DNA of 64,000 nt from Coprinellus micaceus (GCA_951394405.1 OX596343.1:2418001-2482000), one strand, 5' to 3'; numbered from the stretch's first letter, positions 24,009 through 36,248 are shown. Notes: generated from the letters alone by a model not told the origin. Translations and numbers: made by a program.

Positions 24009-25621
24009 TCAGTGATCGCGACCAGGCGGGTCGTGACAAAGGGCGTCTGGAGGGAGTTTTGGCATGTAGTAGTCTGCCTGAGCTGGTCTAGGTAGATAGG
24101 AGTCTTTGGACATTGGGGCATGTTTCGGGAGGGGAGAGTCGGTGAGGTCGATGCTGGTGGTGTGGGGGTGGCCAGCATTGAGCCTCACGAGCCGTGTACT
24201 TGAAGTCGTGCGCTGTTGCTCGGAGGCCTGGGAGTGGAAGGAACCGTTCTTCCATCTCCATCTCCAGAACATCCAGAGTCTCGCTAAGTCCTGTCGCAAT
24301 AGATGGCTTAATGTGAGTCCGAAAATGGGTACACGAGGCGAAGGTACGAACTGTTTGAGTGCCGAAGATAAAGGTAATTATCGCGGGGATTGTCATGGAG
24401 AAGAGTGGGGAAGTAAATAGTTGCATTCAGCTTAAAGCGCGGGTCACTTACTAACTGCTAGCATGACATCAAAGGGACCATTCGCGGCGCTAAATGCGAA
24501 CACGAGGCCCAGGCTAAAATGGGATGCATATTGTCAGGGCGGGTAGGGGGAGAGAGGTCGACAATAGAGACTCTTACACCACTGCCAGGGCGCCTACGAT
24601 AGAGAAGAGCCCTACCCGGATGATGGTACTAAGCTGGGTTGGCCGATGCCGAATGATAGCCCAACCCTTCTTCAACTGGATAAAAATGCCAACTGGATGC
24701 GGCAAGCTGTGTCAATATAGCGTCTGGAAAAGCTAGAGACGAAAACGTACTTTGGAGAACGACGTGAATTATCATCAGGACTACGACTATAATGGACGCG
24801 ATTCTCGACCTAGTAGCACAAATCACCATCAGAGTAGTTCGCGCGTGCTTTCTTTGACTCGACGACGTACGGAGTGACGACTGAAAAGATGCAATAGGGC
24901 GAGTTCTCGACCCTCTGAACAATTCCAGGGTTCCGGAGGGTGGCCTAACCGCCATGAGGAGAAACATCAAAGAGAAGTGGGAGGAGCCACGTACAACAAG
25001 GCAGCCAATGATCATTCCAATGAAGACTACGTACGGAAAGATCAGCACCTAGCCAGGACGATGAGCACGGGTCAAAGTGGAACACGAGAGGCACGACTCA
25101 CAACCAGCTTCCATTCTTTTCGTCGCATGTCCACGGAGCCAGTGAGAGTGTTACTGAGATTGAAGTATATCTGGACGACGAGTCCGCATGTCGTCGCTGC
25201 GGTGCTTAGAATTGAGTCAGGCGTTTCGGTCGGGCAAGGTCACAAGACTTTCACGAGACGCTCACTATGGTGGAGATGCGTAGATCAGGAGAGCTTGTGC
25301 GCGGCATAGGTAGTAGGGTGGACTATTGTCCTCCCAGTGGCCGGAAAGGAACAAAAGGCTATATGATATTGTCGAAACCAGGAAAGAGAAGACCAAGTTG
25401 TACCAGGTCGCCTGTCGCGGGATTCGACCAAGGAGGACGGTGATCAGCATCAGAGCTGTACCGCATAGTCCAAACATCTGGAAGACCAGGAACACGACCT
25501 TGATTGTCGCGTACCCCAGATACGGGTTGGGGACATCTGGAGTCAAAATGACGGTGAAAAAAAGGGGGTTGGGGAGTGCACTTGAGCACTCACAAGTGTC
25601 CTCCTCCTCCGGCGTGAACAT
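24009..25621 (-). CDS. seven-helix receptor-like protein 1, one splice junction apparently broken
   Basis: Start ATG at 25621 (MFTPEEEDT) joins through a phase-1 intron to PNPYLGYATIKVVFLVFQMF. Later exons read WYNLVFSFLVSTISYSLLFL, LCRAQALLIYASPP, YTAATTCGLVVQIYFNLS, VLIFPYVVFIGMIIGCLV, RVENSPYCIFSVVTPSRIAS, then IGIFIQLKKGW and FSAANGPFDVMLA. The tail exon from about 24265 reads DLARLWMFWRWRWKNGS to a stop at 24009. This matches two neighbouring genes exon for exon (helix around WY.F, LC..QA..IYA.PP, ..FD...A, FG(T/S)Q, then an exon starting DL). The exon holding FIFGTQ lacks any AG acceptor between an in-frame stop near 24431 and the motif, so this copy may be a pseudogene or skip that exon. 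Orphan receptor of unknown ligand. Confidence 0.6.
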
Positions 25622-26143
25622 CTTGAGATAGTGGTCGTAATGCGGGTACTCTGGGGCAAGCCGCCGAGGCCCGGGCGACTCACGCACCAGCGACCGTTTG
25701 GCAGGAAGAAGCTAGTCGGGTGAAGGGATATTGAGAAGTGCCGACTTGATGGGAACCGTGCCAGGCGCGTCCTGGGCGGACGTGAGGGATGGGGGGAGGG
25801 GGGAACCAAACGTAAGTAGTCGCCACACGATCTCATATGTAATCTCTGGCGAGTAAATCACGGATGCAGATGTCGCTGCATCGGAGGCACCTTGGAGCGA
25901 GTCGAATCAAAATTGACCAAGTTGAAACTTGGGTTATCGTTGGCAGACATGAGAGAAGATCTGAGAAGTGGGAAAGATGAGAGCACAAAATCCATATGAT
26001 GATGCCCAGCCCGTCCGCGTCGCCGGTCACCGGCGCCAGAACAGGCCAGACCCACGCCTCCGTTGCAAGTTGAAAGTGGCAAAGAGATGTGCAAAAATGA
26101 GCGCGTCGGTCCTCGGAACACTCGGTCGCATGGTCGCGAGGCT

Positions 26144-27610
26144 ATCCCACGTTTTTGAGTGGCGCGTACGTCGGTCGGTGCCTCCAGAAAGCATAGGCCT
26201 CCACGAGGTCCTGGGATCGCCAGTGAGGAAGTTGATTAGATTGTAGAGTGAGCTGTGAACTCACTGGCTGTGTGCCGAAAGTGGCGAGAGCGAGAATTGG
26301 AACTATTACGAGGAATTTTGGAAGGTCAGGTCCCAATTGACGAGAGAGTTGACGTTTGCACTGACATGTCGCCATTACCAGATCGAAACCGTTTTCGTGT
26401 GTTGGCCGTGTTGCATACGCCACTGCGATTCTGAAGGGTCGAAAGATATCAGGGACTGGCGGTGTTAAAACGGAGTCACGTAAGGAAAGGGCGCACATGA
26501 GAGAAAGGATACCGATACACCCAAATGCAATAGTACGAATGGCGGTCGCGAAAACATGGCTGTTGTCGAGTCTAAGCTCTGAGTTGCGGCATATGAAGAT
26601 CCCGAGATATGCTATGTTGAGGGGTGGTGTTTAGCTGGAGTCAAGTGAGGCAGCAGAACGATTTGATGGCCCACCTTGGATCGCAACAATGAATACAGCG
26701 GCTACGATAACCACAGTGAAGGACATCCCTCCCCTTATGACATCGAGGAACGGTCAGTACGTTTATCCATCTACATCTTGATTTAGGACGCCAACTCACC
26801 AGATGCCATCGCTGGAGTGGCAGAAAGTCCCGGTCGGCGAGATTTCAAGTGTGTTCATGTTATGGGATGTAAACTGGTCAACTGACCCTTGAGCGTCTAT
26901 TGGGTGCGAGGGCGCATTGACAGTCGGAGGGGGTGGCGTACTCACCAAAAAGAACCCGACCAAGATCACGACCCACACCGAATAGGGCGTCAACAGAAGC
27001 TGGTAAGGAATAGGTTTCAAGGGATCCTTAAGGTAAGGGTGAGTAAATAGGGCTTACAACAAGCGTTGTGGCCCTTCCAGATTCCGCTCGGGTATCAGAT
27101 TTTGCAAAACGCAGGCTCAGGAGGATCTACTGGTGGGTCGATCACCGGCGCTTATTTCTAGATAGGGGCTGACGCACATGAATGATCAATGAGAGGGTTG
27201 TACAGGCTGTCCTAGTTCCTCTCAGTCAGTAGCCTACGTATCGGAGGTTCTGTAGAGAACTCACAAGGGAGGCGCAGCATAGATAGTAGCAGCCTGTATC
27301 AAACAGAGAGTGATGTTGGGCGGCTGTCGGTATTGTTGTCCGGCGAGCGTAAGGAGCGAGTAGCAGAGGGAGGAGAAGATCCAAGAGCCACAGAAACTAT
27401 ACCATGTTGGCCAGCGTTTGAGGTTTTTACGCGTTGCAGCTGTGAGCACCACAATGAGCAGACCTCCCCCTCCAACGAGCTGGAGGGCAATGAAGGCGCT
27501 TATGACAGCCTTGTCGTGAGTACCTGCAAACGAAGGGGTTAAAATCTTTCTGCGAGAGGTTTTGCGCAAAATGCCCTGGCTCGCCTGTTCGGGGCTGGAT
27601 AGCCATGAGG
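26144..27610 (-). CDS. seven-helix receptor-like protein 2
   Basis: Second of three related genes. Exons in order (high to low coordinate) read HDKAVISAFIALQLVGGGG, WYSFCGSWIFSSLCYSLLTL, LCLIQAATIYAAPPL, TACTTLSLIIH, ILLSLRFAKSDTRAESGRAT, LLLTPYSVWVVILVGFFL, ISPTGTFCHSSDGI, MSFTVVIVAAVFIVAIQ, YLGIFICRNSELRLDN, then NGFDLVMAT, FPILALATFGTQP and a last exon DLVEAYAFWRHRPTYAPLK with stop at 26144. Every junction from the first helix on has consensus borders. The 5' end is unresolved: an ATG at 27606 does not splice cleanly, so the start may lie further upstream. Ligand and G-protein coupling unknown. Confidence 0.65.
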
Positions 27611-27810
27611 TCGACAACGGGTCACCCAGGGAGGGTGGCACTTTCGGCAAGAGGGTGTTGAGGCAAGGATGTGTCCTGTAGCTTAGCGCTACTACCGAGG
27701 AAGGGAAGGATGGGAGATCATGAGTCAGTGGTTAGCATCAGCACCAAGCGATCCCTGTAAATAGGCGACGGGAACGAAGCACAAAGGTGATGGATCGCTT
27801 GGACATATGT

Positions 27811-27865
27811 CGGAAATTTCCGAGAAGCCGTTTAAACGGCAGTTCCGTTGAGAAGCCGTTGACGG
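27811..27865. repeat. adjacent perfect palindromes and short direct repeat
   Basis: CGGAAATTTCCG at 27811-27822 and GCCGTTTAAACGGC at 27827-27840 are perfect palindromes four bases apart. The string GAGAAGCCGTT occurs at 27822 and again at 27850. The region lies between receptor genes 2 and 3 and could be a protein-binding site pair or a structured element. Confidence 0.4.
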
Positions 27866-28439
27866 AGCGTTCAAGGGCGTTGGGAGCCCGGAACGGCCCA
27901 AACCACCCCTTTGAACAGCTGTCAACGGGGGCTTCGACGGCCTTTTCAACGGCGATGCCTTCAGTTTAACTCAGCGTTCCTTCAAGTGTGAGAGTCGATG
28001 ACCAATTGATCGCCCGTTTGGCGGGCGCTAATCGTCGGTAGAGCCGACGTGGGACTTCAAAGGAGCATCCGGGGATTTGCGCCCCAGGTACCCCAGCAGA
28101 ACCAGCAACGCATACCAAGAAGCAGGCGAAAGGAAAAGTCATGCGGCCCCAGCCAGGGGATAAGGAACCTGGAGGAAAGTCGGTCTCATGTGGAGTGGAA
28201 GGCAAAGCAGATGCCTACCTTGTCAAAGAACGCGATGGCGCTTAGAAGAAGCCTTTGCTCTGTCGACCGAACACACTAACCCCGATTATTAGTCCCAGCG
28301 CTGCAATGGCGATCCAGGGAACTTACCTTAACAACTCACAATACCACTGCGCGGGTGACAGGAACTTTGCGTTGTGCGTTTAGATTACAGCTGAGAAACA
28401 GTCCGAAGTACATCGAGACGAGAGCTGGCGGAAATTGGA

Positions 28440-29800
28440 CTAGGAGATAACAATCGTCCCTTGGCGAATAGATATGGTATCTTGGTGGGAGGGAGATACC
28501 TCACCGCGCCTTCTTTTCGCGAGGCACGAAGCGGGGATCCACTGTACGTAACCTTTCCATAAGTCCTGAAGGGGGCAGATTAGCGGGAGATACAGGCTTG
28601 AGTTTGGAGGGAGCTCACGGCTTGCGATCCAAATATCAGGGCGGTGCAAAAAGGCGCTATGGATAGCCAACGCGTCAGCAGAGTTGTCTTGCCAAATCCA
28701 CGCTCATACTCACTCATCGCCATCAGAACGTCGAAGGCTCCCCCTCTTCTTTCGGTCATGGCAAAGACCAACCCAGTTCTGAAGATCGTCAGTTGTCTTC
28801 CTTTGGGTACTGATAAGGGCACATACACGCCTGCGGTGAGAACGACCCCGGTAAACAGGAACACCCTGACCGCGATGGCCGTCGATTGACTGAGTAGGTC
28901 CTTCATTGTGCGATGCCGAATTAGAAAGGTGGCTATCACCACTGAGGAGAGATAGACCTGAGATACTGCTTTGAATATTGGGATAGATAACGACCCACGT
29001 TCCAGAGATAGGATAACGACTGCCAAGATGATCGTGAACACAGAGGTTAATCGCGGGACCGGAGAAGACTGGACGACGCAGAATGTCGCATTGGGAGAGA
29101 TGGAGACGTTGCCTTGCTTTGTGACGCTGTACTGAGGACGTGGCCGGTAAGGGCCGGATTGCGAGACCCAGCCGAAAGAGGGACTTACAATGAGCACACC
29201 AATGAGAACTCCGAGCCAGACGCCCCACGGAACGACGATTCCCTACCGTGTATGCCGGATAAGAGATCTTGAAGGTGGATGGGTAGAATCGCTTACGAGG
29301 ATAGTCCCGACGAACGACGTTCTGTTTGGTCGCGTTAAGTTGGGGGATACTGTATCCAGTATGTTCGACAGAAGCTAAGGGGACTTGAGCTTCTGTGCAC
29401 ACTTGGGAGTTTGATATACGCTACCTTGATGACCAGCGCCGTTGACGCACAACCCGCCCTGTAGCGATGGTGAGTCGGCGCGGATACGATGAACCAACTT
29501 ATTTTACTCACAGGAAGGGTGCTGCGTAAACAAGACCTGCCTGAGCGATACATAGGTTCTTGCTTTGAGTCAGGGAGAACTGTTGTCCAGCGAAGGCTAG
29601 GAGAGAAAACGAGGCGCTGAACATCAACCAGGATGCGCAGAAACTGTACCAGACGGGGCCCCGCTTCACAGAACGAAATAGGATGGCGGAGAATACGATG
29701 GATGCGAAGAGAAAGATGCTCATGAGATGCAGGGCAAGGAACGCGCGAACAAGGGTGGTCTGCATGGGAGAGGAAGAGGGACGTCCTGCGGTTCAGAGAA
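28440..29800 (-). CDS. seven-helix receptor-like protein 3
   Basis: Third related gene. Exons read TLVRAFLALHLMSIFLFAS, VWYSFCASWLMFSASFSLLA, LCIAQAGLVYAAPFL, AGCASTALVIK, GIVVPWGVWLGVLIGVLI, YSVTKQGNVSISPNATFCVV, LTSVFTIILAVVILSLE, a helix ending SQSTAIAVRVFLFTGVVLTA, RTGLVFAMTERRGGAFDVLM, then PFCTALIFGSQA and an exon starting DLWKGYVQWIPASCLAKRRR that runs to a stop at 28440. The order and intron positions match genes 1 and 2, so the three arose by tandem duplication. The start codon is not settled; the first sure coding begins at the acceptor near 29762. Function unknown beyond being a polytopic membrane protein of the fungal orphan-receptor kind. Confidence 0.62.
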
Positions 29801-30203
29801 GAAGGGGTTTGACTGGTCCAGCAGGCGAGGGCGAAGAAGCTTGGATGGCTCACTTATTAGCATGTCCGTGCTACATAGCGAAGATTGTATGGGAAAGAAC
29901 TGACCCTAATATATACATGCTCGAAAGCCGGTCAGCGGCAATACTTGTCACCCCAGCTTCTCGCAGTGCGACCAGTTGACGGTTGTGACAGTCATCTATC
30001 TTGTTTAGCCAAGACATATATCTTCTGCAGCTTCTGTCGTCTTCTTCACTACGTCGGGAGTGTGGCCTCAGTTGACACTCATACCACACTCCGGTGCAAG
30101 GCACAGTTCATCTGACCACCAACCCCTCATCGGACCATCTCAGGTCAGGACATCTAGCAAATCAACACGTTTGCAGGACCTACTATCGTACACGCCCCTA
30201 TCA

Positions 30204-31920
30204 CTACAACCGCCTCCGTTGGTGCACGGTTGAGAACTTGTACGTCGTACTCCACTCAAACGGCCTCTTGGGCGAATCTACAAGCCAACCTGTTAGCTCA
30301 GTAATCCCATGAAGGCTGAGGCAGCAGAAAGTACTCACAAATCTGATCGATCCCCCATTCTGGGGTATTAATCGCAGCCACATGTCCCTGCTGCTCGATG
30401 GCCACCGCAGACCAGCGACCGTACTTCTTCTCCGGGCCCCCGTGTGCCTTCTTCCTGATCGTGTTCATCCAGAACGAAGTATAGACCTGTACTGAAGGCT
30501 GGTCCGTCGATATGTCCACGCTGTCGATCATGGTCAGTGGCGGAGATTTGCCCTGCGTGGACGGGCGTACCGGATGCCCGACTTATCACTCCACAGCGAA
30601 GTATCAGACACCTTCGACTTGCTCTTGTCATACACCCAAGCGTTGTCGTAACCCTGGCATCCCTTCCCACAAATGTCAACAGTGTCATCCCACCTCCCGC
30701 CGATGGTCTGTTGCTTTCTAAAGTCGAACGGAGTCTCCCCTACGTCAATAAACTTGCTGGTCGGAAGTGCATTGCTATCGAGCTCGATGACTTTGGAACC
30801 GTCGATTTGGAGATGGTGGTCGAGAATCGTGTCGGTACCATCTTCGAAGGCGTCGAGATTACTACATTGAATGTCAAGCGACTACACTGAAGCGAAGGGA
30901 CCAAGGGGTGGGCGTACAAATAAGTGTGCTGGGTTAGCATTATAGGCGTCTGGGGGACGACTTGGTGTTAGACTCTGTACAAGGGGTGAGCCGATGTGGT
31001 TTACTCACCTGCTCCGTGGCTGTTGCCCTGATAGATGTCTTGAGGGTCCCTCCATTCGAAACAGTGTGTGTTGCCTATCCTAACGTGAGGCGTGCCTCCA
31101 GAGCTGAATGGGAGGGTGGTACACACATACGCGGTCACAGTCCCCGGGAAACCCTCGTCACCAGCATCCACATGTTTGTAAGTCACGCTGGTTGGAGACT
31201 TCGCCATGATCGTCCAGTTACGCCTGTCCCAGCCGTAGATACCGCCGTGGAGGGTGACTTGACCTAACACACATCGGTTCAATTAGGAGTACCGGGAATA
31301 TGGTATTCAGGCGTACCGTCATGATCGTTAGTGGGTACGTGGTAGACATTGGGGCCACCGGGGTTTGGATCCCTCGAGATGGGGATGGAGAATGTTCCTA
31401 TAAAGACACGTGCGTTAAAGCGAGGGGTGGGTTGGAGAAAGGAGACCGCAAAGGATGTACCATTCTTCATACGATTCGCATATCGACCGACAATGGCATT
31501 GAACACGGGATGGTCGGGGTCAGAGTACAGCTTGGACTACAGCCCGAAAGGCAACACATGATGAGCATCACAAAACGGAATGGTACTGTAGCAATACTCA
31601 CAGGATCATCATATCCTAGAACCACATCCCTCAGCTTTCCATCCTTATCCTTGACCCAAAGCTCAGCGAGCGTCGCCCCAATCGAGACAAACTTGGCGGT
31701 GATGGATCCGTCGGGGGCTTTCAATTCAGTGACGTCGAACGGCTGGGTTACGAACGCAAGCGAATCGAGTAGTGAATGAAGGTGAGTAGGCTAAAAGTTC
31801 AAGATGTCGAAATAGACTCACCCAGTCCTTGGCAACGGGCGGAGGTGGCGCAGCGGAAGCAACACCTGCGGCAAGGCCGCTGAGCGCTAAAAGCTTGACA
31901 ACCCAAGTCCCAAACGCCAT
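30204..31920 (-). CDS. aldose 1-epimerase (mutarotase), secreted form
   Basis: Interconverts alpha and beta anomers of sugars. Ten exons, complement(join(30204..30277, 30339..30520, 30571..30861, 30918..30949, 31009..31074, 31127..31263, 31317..31397, 31461..31536, 31602..31742, 31822..31920)), give 392 residues with all phases closing. Family marks: ITAKFVSIGATLAELWV near the start, NAIVGRYANRM, QVTLHGGIYGWDRRNW with the substrate-binding His near residue 138, the catalytic-His block MLTQHTYFNLDAF (His near 208), GYDNAWVYDK and VDISTDQPSVQVYTSFW. The first 24 residues (MAFGTWVVKLLALSGLAAG then VASA) form a signal peptide, so this copy is probably exported or vacuolar, unlike the cytosolic GAL10-type enzyme. 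Confidence 0.93.
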
Positions 31921-32946
31921 AACAATCGTCAAGTGTCAACTTCCCAGTAAGCCGATAACTCGGAAGAGGGATGAAAGAGGAAACACTCAACCTTCTTCAA
32001 AGCTCCCCCAATCGCCCCAATTATATTGGCCATGCTCCCCATAGCACTTCCCGGGTCCCAATTGGATGGAATCGAGTCGGCCAAAAAGAGCTTAACCCTG
32101 GAAAAATATCGCGCTCCAAAACGTAAGTGAAGAAGGCGCGATAACCTCGAGGATAGCGCCGATACAAAGCAAGTGGGCGTGAAGAAGCAGGGAGAGTGGC
32201 GGCTGACCAGCAAGAGGCTAAATACGAGAACAAGGCATCCCCGACGAGGTCGATCGGTGGTCGTCAGGTGGTGTACTTGGAGAGACGAGAATACGAAAGT
32301 CGCCAACAGAGAACGCAATAGATCGGGAGTTCCACGGAACTTTCGAGGGTCGTGTGGTCAGGAGCGAGGGTGGGTGCTGAAGAACGCTGAGCCCTGAGCG
32401 TATTTTACCCCGGAGGTCGGAGAAATATCGGGGCAGAGTGCTCTAGGTGCTGCACGGCAGTCAGTTTGTGATTGAGATGGACCGACGTCCATCTATTGAG
32501 ATGATGAAAGGTCCATGTGCCTGGAGGAACTGTCAAGTTCGGAACTATCGAGTGAAGCTGGATGCAGTGCGTACCAGGAGGAGAGACGCGCTACACCTCT
32601 GTGACGTTAGGTAAAATCAGCCGACTTTAGCGGCTAAACGACATCAAGAAGCAGAGCAAATAAGCCTTGATGATACCCAGGGACTGCAGCAACGTTGAGT
32701 AATGGGGAAGTCAGAAGTCGACCAATGAACGGCAATGTGAGAGTGAGGGCGACTGTACGCCAGGATACATGTCGTAGCGCTCGGTCCCGCGAACCGTAAG
32801 GTCACACAAAACGTGAAAAGCTTGCGAGATAGAACCAATCGTCGTCGTATTTTGTGGGAGAGGTTGTACCCAAGCTGATCCTTCATGAGAGCCACTTGAC
32901 GTATGGGTCCAGCGAGCTCACCTTACGTCTACAAACAACCCTTGGC

Positions 32947-34611
32947 TCAATGTTCGCCAGCTTTACCCTCTGGCTTCCTAGGTTTGAACTCGCCCCTCGT
33001 TCGCACCACCTCAATGATCTCTCTCGCCCTCTCACCCCACTCTTCTTCCGCCTCACCTTCTGTGACGAGGTTTTTCCTCCCTGAAGACCTAGATCAGCCC
33101 CCACCCAATGCATTTCTCAACAGGGAAACTCACCAATAACCGCCCAGTTTCTCGTACTCGGGATCCTCAACACCTCACACTCGTTCATCCACCCACACCA
33201 CTGACTGACACTCGCCAACCAGATTCTATACATCGAGTACGAGCTCGCATTGCTTCCCTCTCCCCCAAGGTTCAGACCCTCCACGAAATCCCCTTCGAAC
33301 GGGTACGGCTTGTCCCTCGCCCTATCGAACTTGCAGTCAAACGCCCACGCACAACAGGGTATCGAGATGTACCCCGACGCTTGAGTGAGCCTCGCGACCA
33401 CCGGAACCCAAGGCGTCAGCTCGTCGGCGTGGTTTCCGATGATGAACGAGCCAGGCTTGAATATCTCGGAGTCGGCCTCCAGAGATAGTGGGTCGAAGGC
33501 GTGCACTTTCAAGCTGGATTGGGTCGAAGTGGGGTAGTGCGACCACGAGGTGCGAGCCCGCACGTCGATGCCGACCCCGCTGTAGCCTTCAGCTGCGAGG
33601 ATGTGTGTGAGGAGCCCGTTCCCACAGCCAAAGTCGACGAAGCCGCCTGGAGGACGAGGCCAGGTCTTCCAGAACTCTTCAGAGTCGCCGGATTCGAGGA
33701 TGGGTGAGGAGCTTTCGTAGGTGTCCTTCCAGAGGAGTATGAGAAATGTGGCGATCCCAATGTCCTGCCTAAAGTCAAAGGGAGGTCTAAACATCGAGTC
33801 AATAAGCTGCTCACCTCGAACACATGCTTGTACGGATCCGTTACCTCCTGCCAAGTGTCCACCAGATGCTTATGCCGCTCCCTCATCACCAAATACAGAT
33901 CCTGATACGGCTCCCTTGGAACTACGCAGTCGTGAATCACCCTCTTTTTGTAGTTCCCCATAGCACCCCATCCGTACCGATGTACCGTCTCGAGGAGCGC
34001 GAGGCAGGTCCTGTAGAGTCTCGAGTTGGGGTCGTTCGGCGTCCCTGGGAGCGGGTCGACTTCAATTTGGACCGTACCCGTCGTCGGTATTGATCTATCT
34101 GCACTGTTGGGGGAGGGTGCAAGGTATCGGAACCGGATGTGGTGAACAGCAGGATGGTAGTAAGGGAGGGCACCGGATGGGGGGACGATGGGCGTCAGAA
34201 TGAGGTTGTCGACGGCGTCCCCTTCGCTGGCGTAGAATGTGCAGTACTGTTCTAATGGCGCATCTCGTCCTGGTCTTCTCGGAAGAAGTTTGCGATGGAT
34301 GCATTTCACAGATTCTGAACCGTCGAGAACCGGTGTAGACGCCGGGAATTCTGCCGCTACCGCTAGCTCGCTGAGGACTTCAGATCGGAGGATCAGCGTG
34401 GAGTTGTATTCTGGGTGGTGAACGAGTTGCAGAATGGCCAGTTCGAACTACTTTGGGCATCGTGAGCTGTACTTTCAGAGGGTAATCGAGGCTAGCGTAC
34501 GATTTCAAGCGGAAAATCTGCTGCACAACGAATCACCGGATGCCATGGAGCCGTAGGGTCATCTGTGACTACAATTTCCGGAGTGAATCTTGGTCTTTGG
34601 GTTTGAGCCAT
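32947..34611 (-). CDS. TRM44: tRNA (uracil-2'-O)-methyltransferase TRM44
   Basis: Methylates the ribose of U44 in serine tRNAs in the cytoplasm. Four exons, complement(join(32947..33080, 33134..33764, 33815..34447, 34501..34611)), encode 502 residues with closing phases. The N-terminus has the family's PWHPVIRCAADFPLEIFELA. The methyltransferase domain carries the SAM-binding motif GFVDFGCGNGLLTHIL near residues 289-304 and YSGVGIDVRARTSW, then SFIIGNHADELTPWVPVVA and SIPCCAWAFDCKF, all characteristic of the Trm44 family (AdoMet_MTase). The start at 34611 is the first ATG of the first exon. The C-terminus is charged and short. Confidence 0.95.
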
Positions 34612-35798
34612 ACCCCACAGGTCGTGGTCGAAAACAAGAGCAGTTCTAAATTGAAATTGTGACTCTGATGAATGCTCACGTGGCTAAAATCGCGTCGCGT
34701 CGAAGCAATGCCAACTTTGCCAAGACTCGGACTCCAGGGTCAAGTAGAGGAGACACCTGGGGTGAGGTGAATACCAAAGTGCTTGAGGGAAAAAGAGTTC
34801 CGGATGGATCTTTCCCCGTATTCGCCTCCCGATGCTCTGAAAAGCCGTGAACGTTGTTCGCGCTAGTAGCCGCGCGACAGACCTCGCACGACCTTCCCTG
34901 CCATTGGGCATGAGGGTACCACCTTCCCGAAGACACGTAGGACATGCGAATACAGATATATCTGCCAGTTATCTGTTCGGCGCCATGCAAAGGCGTACCT
35001 TCAGAGGGCATACGCGGGGAGAACGGCCATCGCTCGCGTAAAGTCGCCCGCGACGCCGAAAATGGCTTGAGTTTTCCACGTAGTGATAATTGTAAACCAT
35101 ACGGGAAGATGGTGGATGGAGGAAACAAAGGATTGGGAGCCAAGACTCGTTTATATGGACGCACACGGACCATCAAATCGTTTAAACTCTGATCGTTCCC
35201 TGTATACCTTTCCTAGTCAGCAGAGCCATAAGGACTCTCCCCTACCATTCAAGTCAATTAATGGTGGTACTATATGCGAAATACAGGGTGAGAGAAGCTT
35301 AAAATTGAGTAGTACGGCGTATGATCCAACGGCAGTCGATAAGCGCTGGAGCCTGAGTAAGCGCCGCCCTCGGTAGGTGGGCCCTGCGGCGCAAGAAGCG
35401 CTCTCTTGCTTCACTGAAATTTAGCCGCCCACCATTAATATAATGTTGAGCTCACGTATAATTAAACTACTCTCTAGCTCTAGTCTTCCGTCGGCTACGG
35501 CGCCCTTGACGTCGGCAGGGTCTAGCCAAGTTTCGATTGTCAGGGCACAACAGACGCTTTGACCGACCATGTACCCACCAACAAGGGGCTCATCAACCCA
35601 CAATACGCGGTCGCAAGGCACTCGACCTCATGGCAGTGCGGGGACCAACCTTTTTCTAGCGTCAAGTTGCTTTGTCCTTATGCTGGCTTTGACCGAATTC
35701 ACCTATAAATACAGGACAAAATGCCCCGAAGGTCTCCATCTCATTTTTCATTCGACATCTCAAGCACCCATATAACTAAACTTCAACCTCTCACGAAT
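34612..35798. other. intergenic region with TATA box for the downstream gene
   Basis: No gene supported. A TATA-like element CTATAAATA at 35703-35711 sits about 90 bases ahead of the ATG at 35799, and the bases between 35730 and 35798 are CT/A rich like a fungal leader. An in-frame ATG at 35721 lies too close to the TATA box to be in the transcript. Confidence 0.45.
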
Positions 35799-36248
35799 AT
35801 GCAGAACGCAAACCAACTCGACGCTGGCCGTCCCTTCTACATCCCAGAGGCAGCTTACAGATCGCACCAATCCGCTTCTCTCAGCGGCGCGCTCAGCAGC
35901 GCCAACCTCGAAGTTTGCGTCCGAATTAACGATTTCAGCAAATTATCCATCCTCCGTCAAGTATGCGAGGGCTACCCTAATAATCAGGGCCCCCAACCCT
36001 CTCTTCAGGCATCAACGAGCCCTTACGTACCGCTTCTCTTGGAGATCGCGGAATGCCTCAAAGCCAGCCAGCCTGGTCAGATAGTAAGGCACCCCCGTGC
36101 TCCTGTTGTTGGGTGGTACCTGGCGGGTCCCAATGGAACCGACATCGGCGCTCGGTGCTTGGATAGGGATACCGGGAACGATGTTGGTCTGGAAGTTCCG
36201 CCTGATCTTCTTGAGCCAGTGGCCAACTTTCTCAAGAGCCGCTTCTAG
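35799..36248 (+). CDS. uncharacterised 149-residue protein
   Basis: A single uninterrupted exon of 150 codons. The product begins MQNANQLDAGRPFYIPEAAY and contains NLEVCVRINDFSKLSILRQV, a stretch SPYVPLLLEIAECLKASQPG, and ends LLEPVANFLKSRF. No signal peptide, membrane helix or known domain is seen. The start was chosen because a TATA-like box at 35703 would put the transcript start after the earlier in-frame ATG. Single-exon structure is unusual among its intron-rich neighbours; it may be a lineage-specific protein. Confidence 0.55.
   Translation: MQNANQLDAGRPFYIPEAAYRSHQSASLSGALSSANLEVCVRINDFSKLSILRQVCEGYPNNQGPQPSLQASTSPYVPLLLEIAECLKASQPGQIVRHPRAPVVGWYLAGPNGTDIGARCLDRDTGNDVGLEVPPDLLEPVANFLKSRF

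Noticed and set aside
31929..32318. Open frame just upstream of the aldose 1-epimerase gene
   Set aside because: Overlaps the likely promoter and leader; no features beyond a short hydrophobic stretch.
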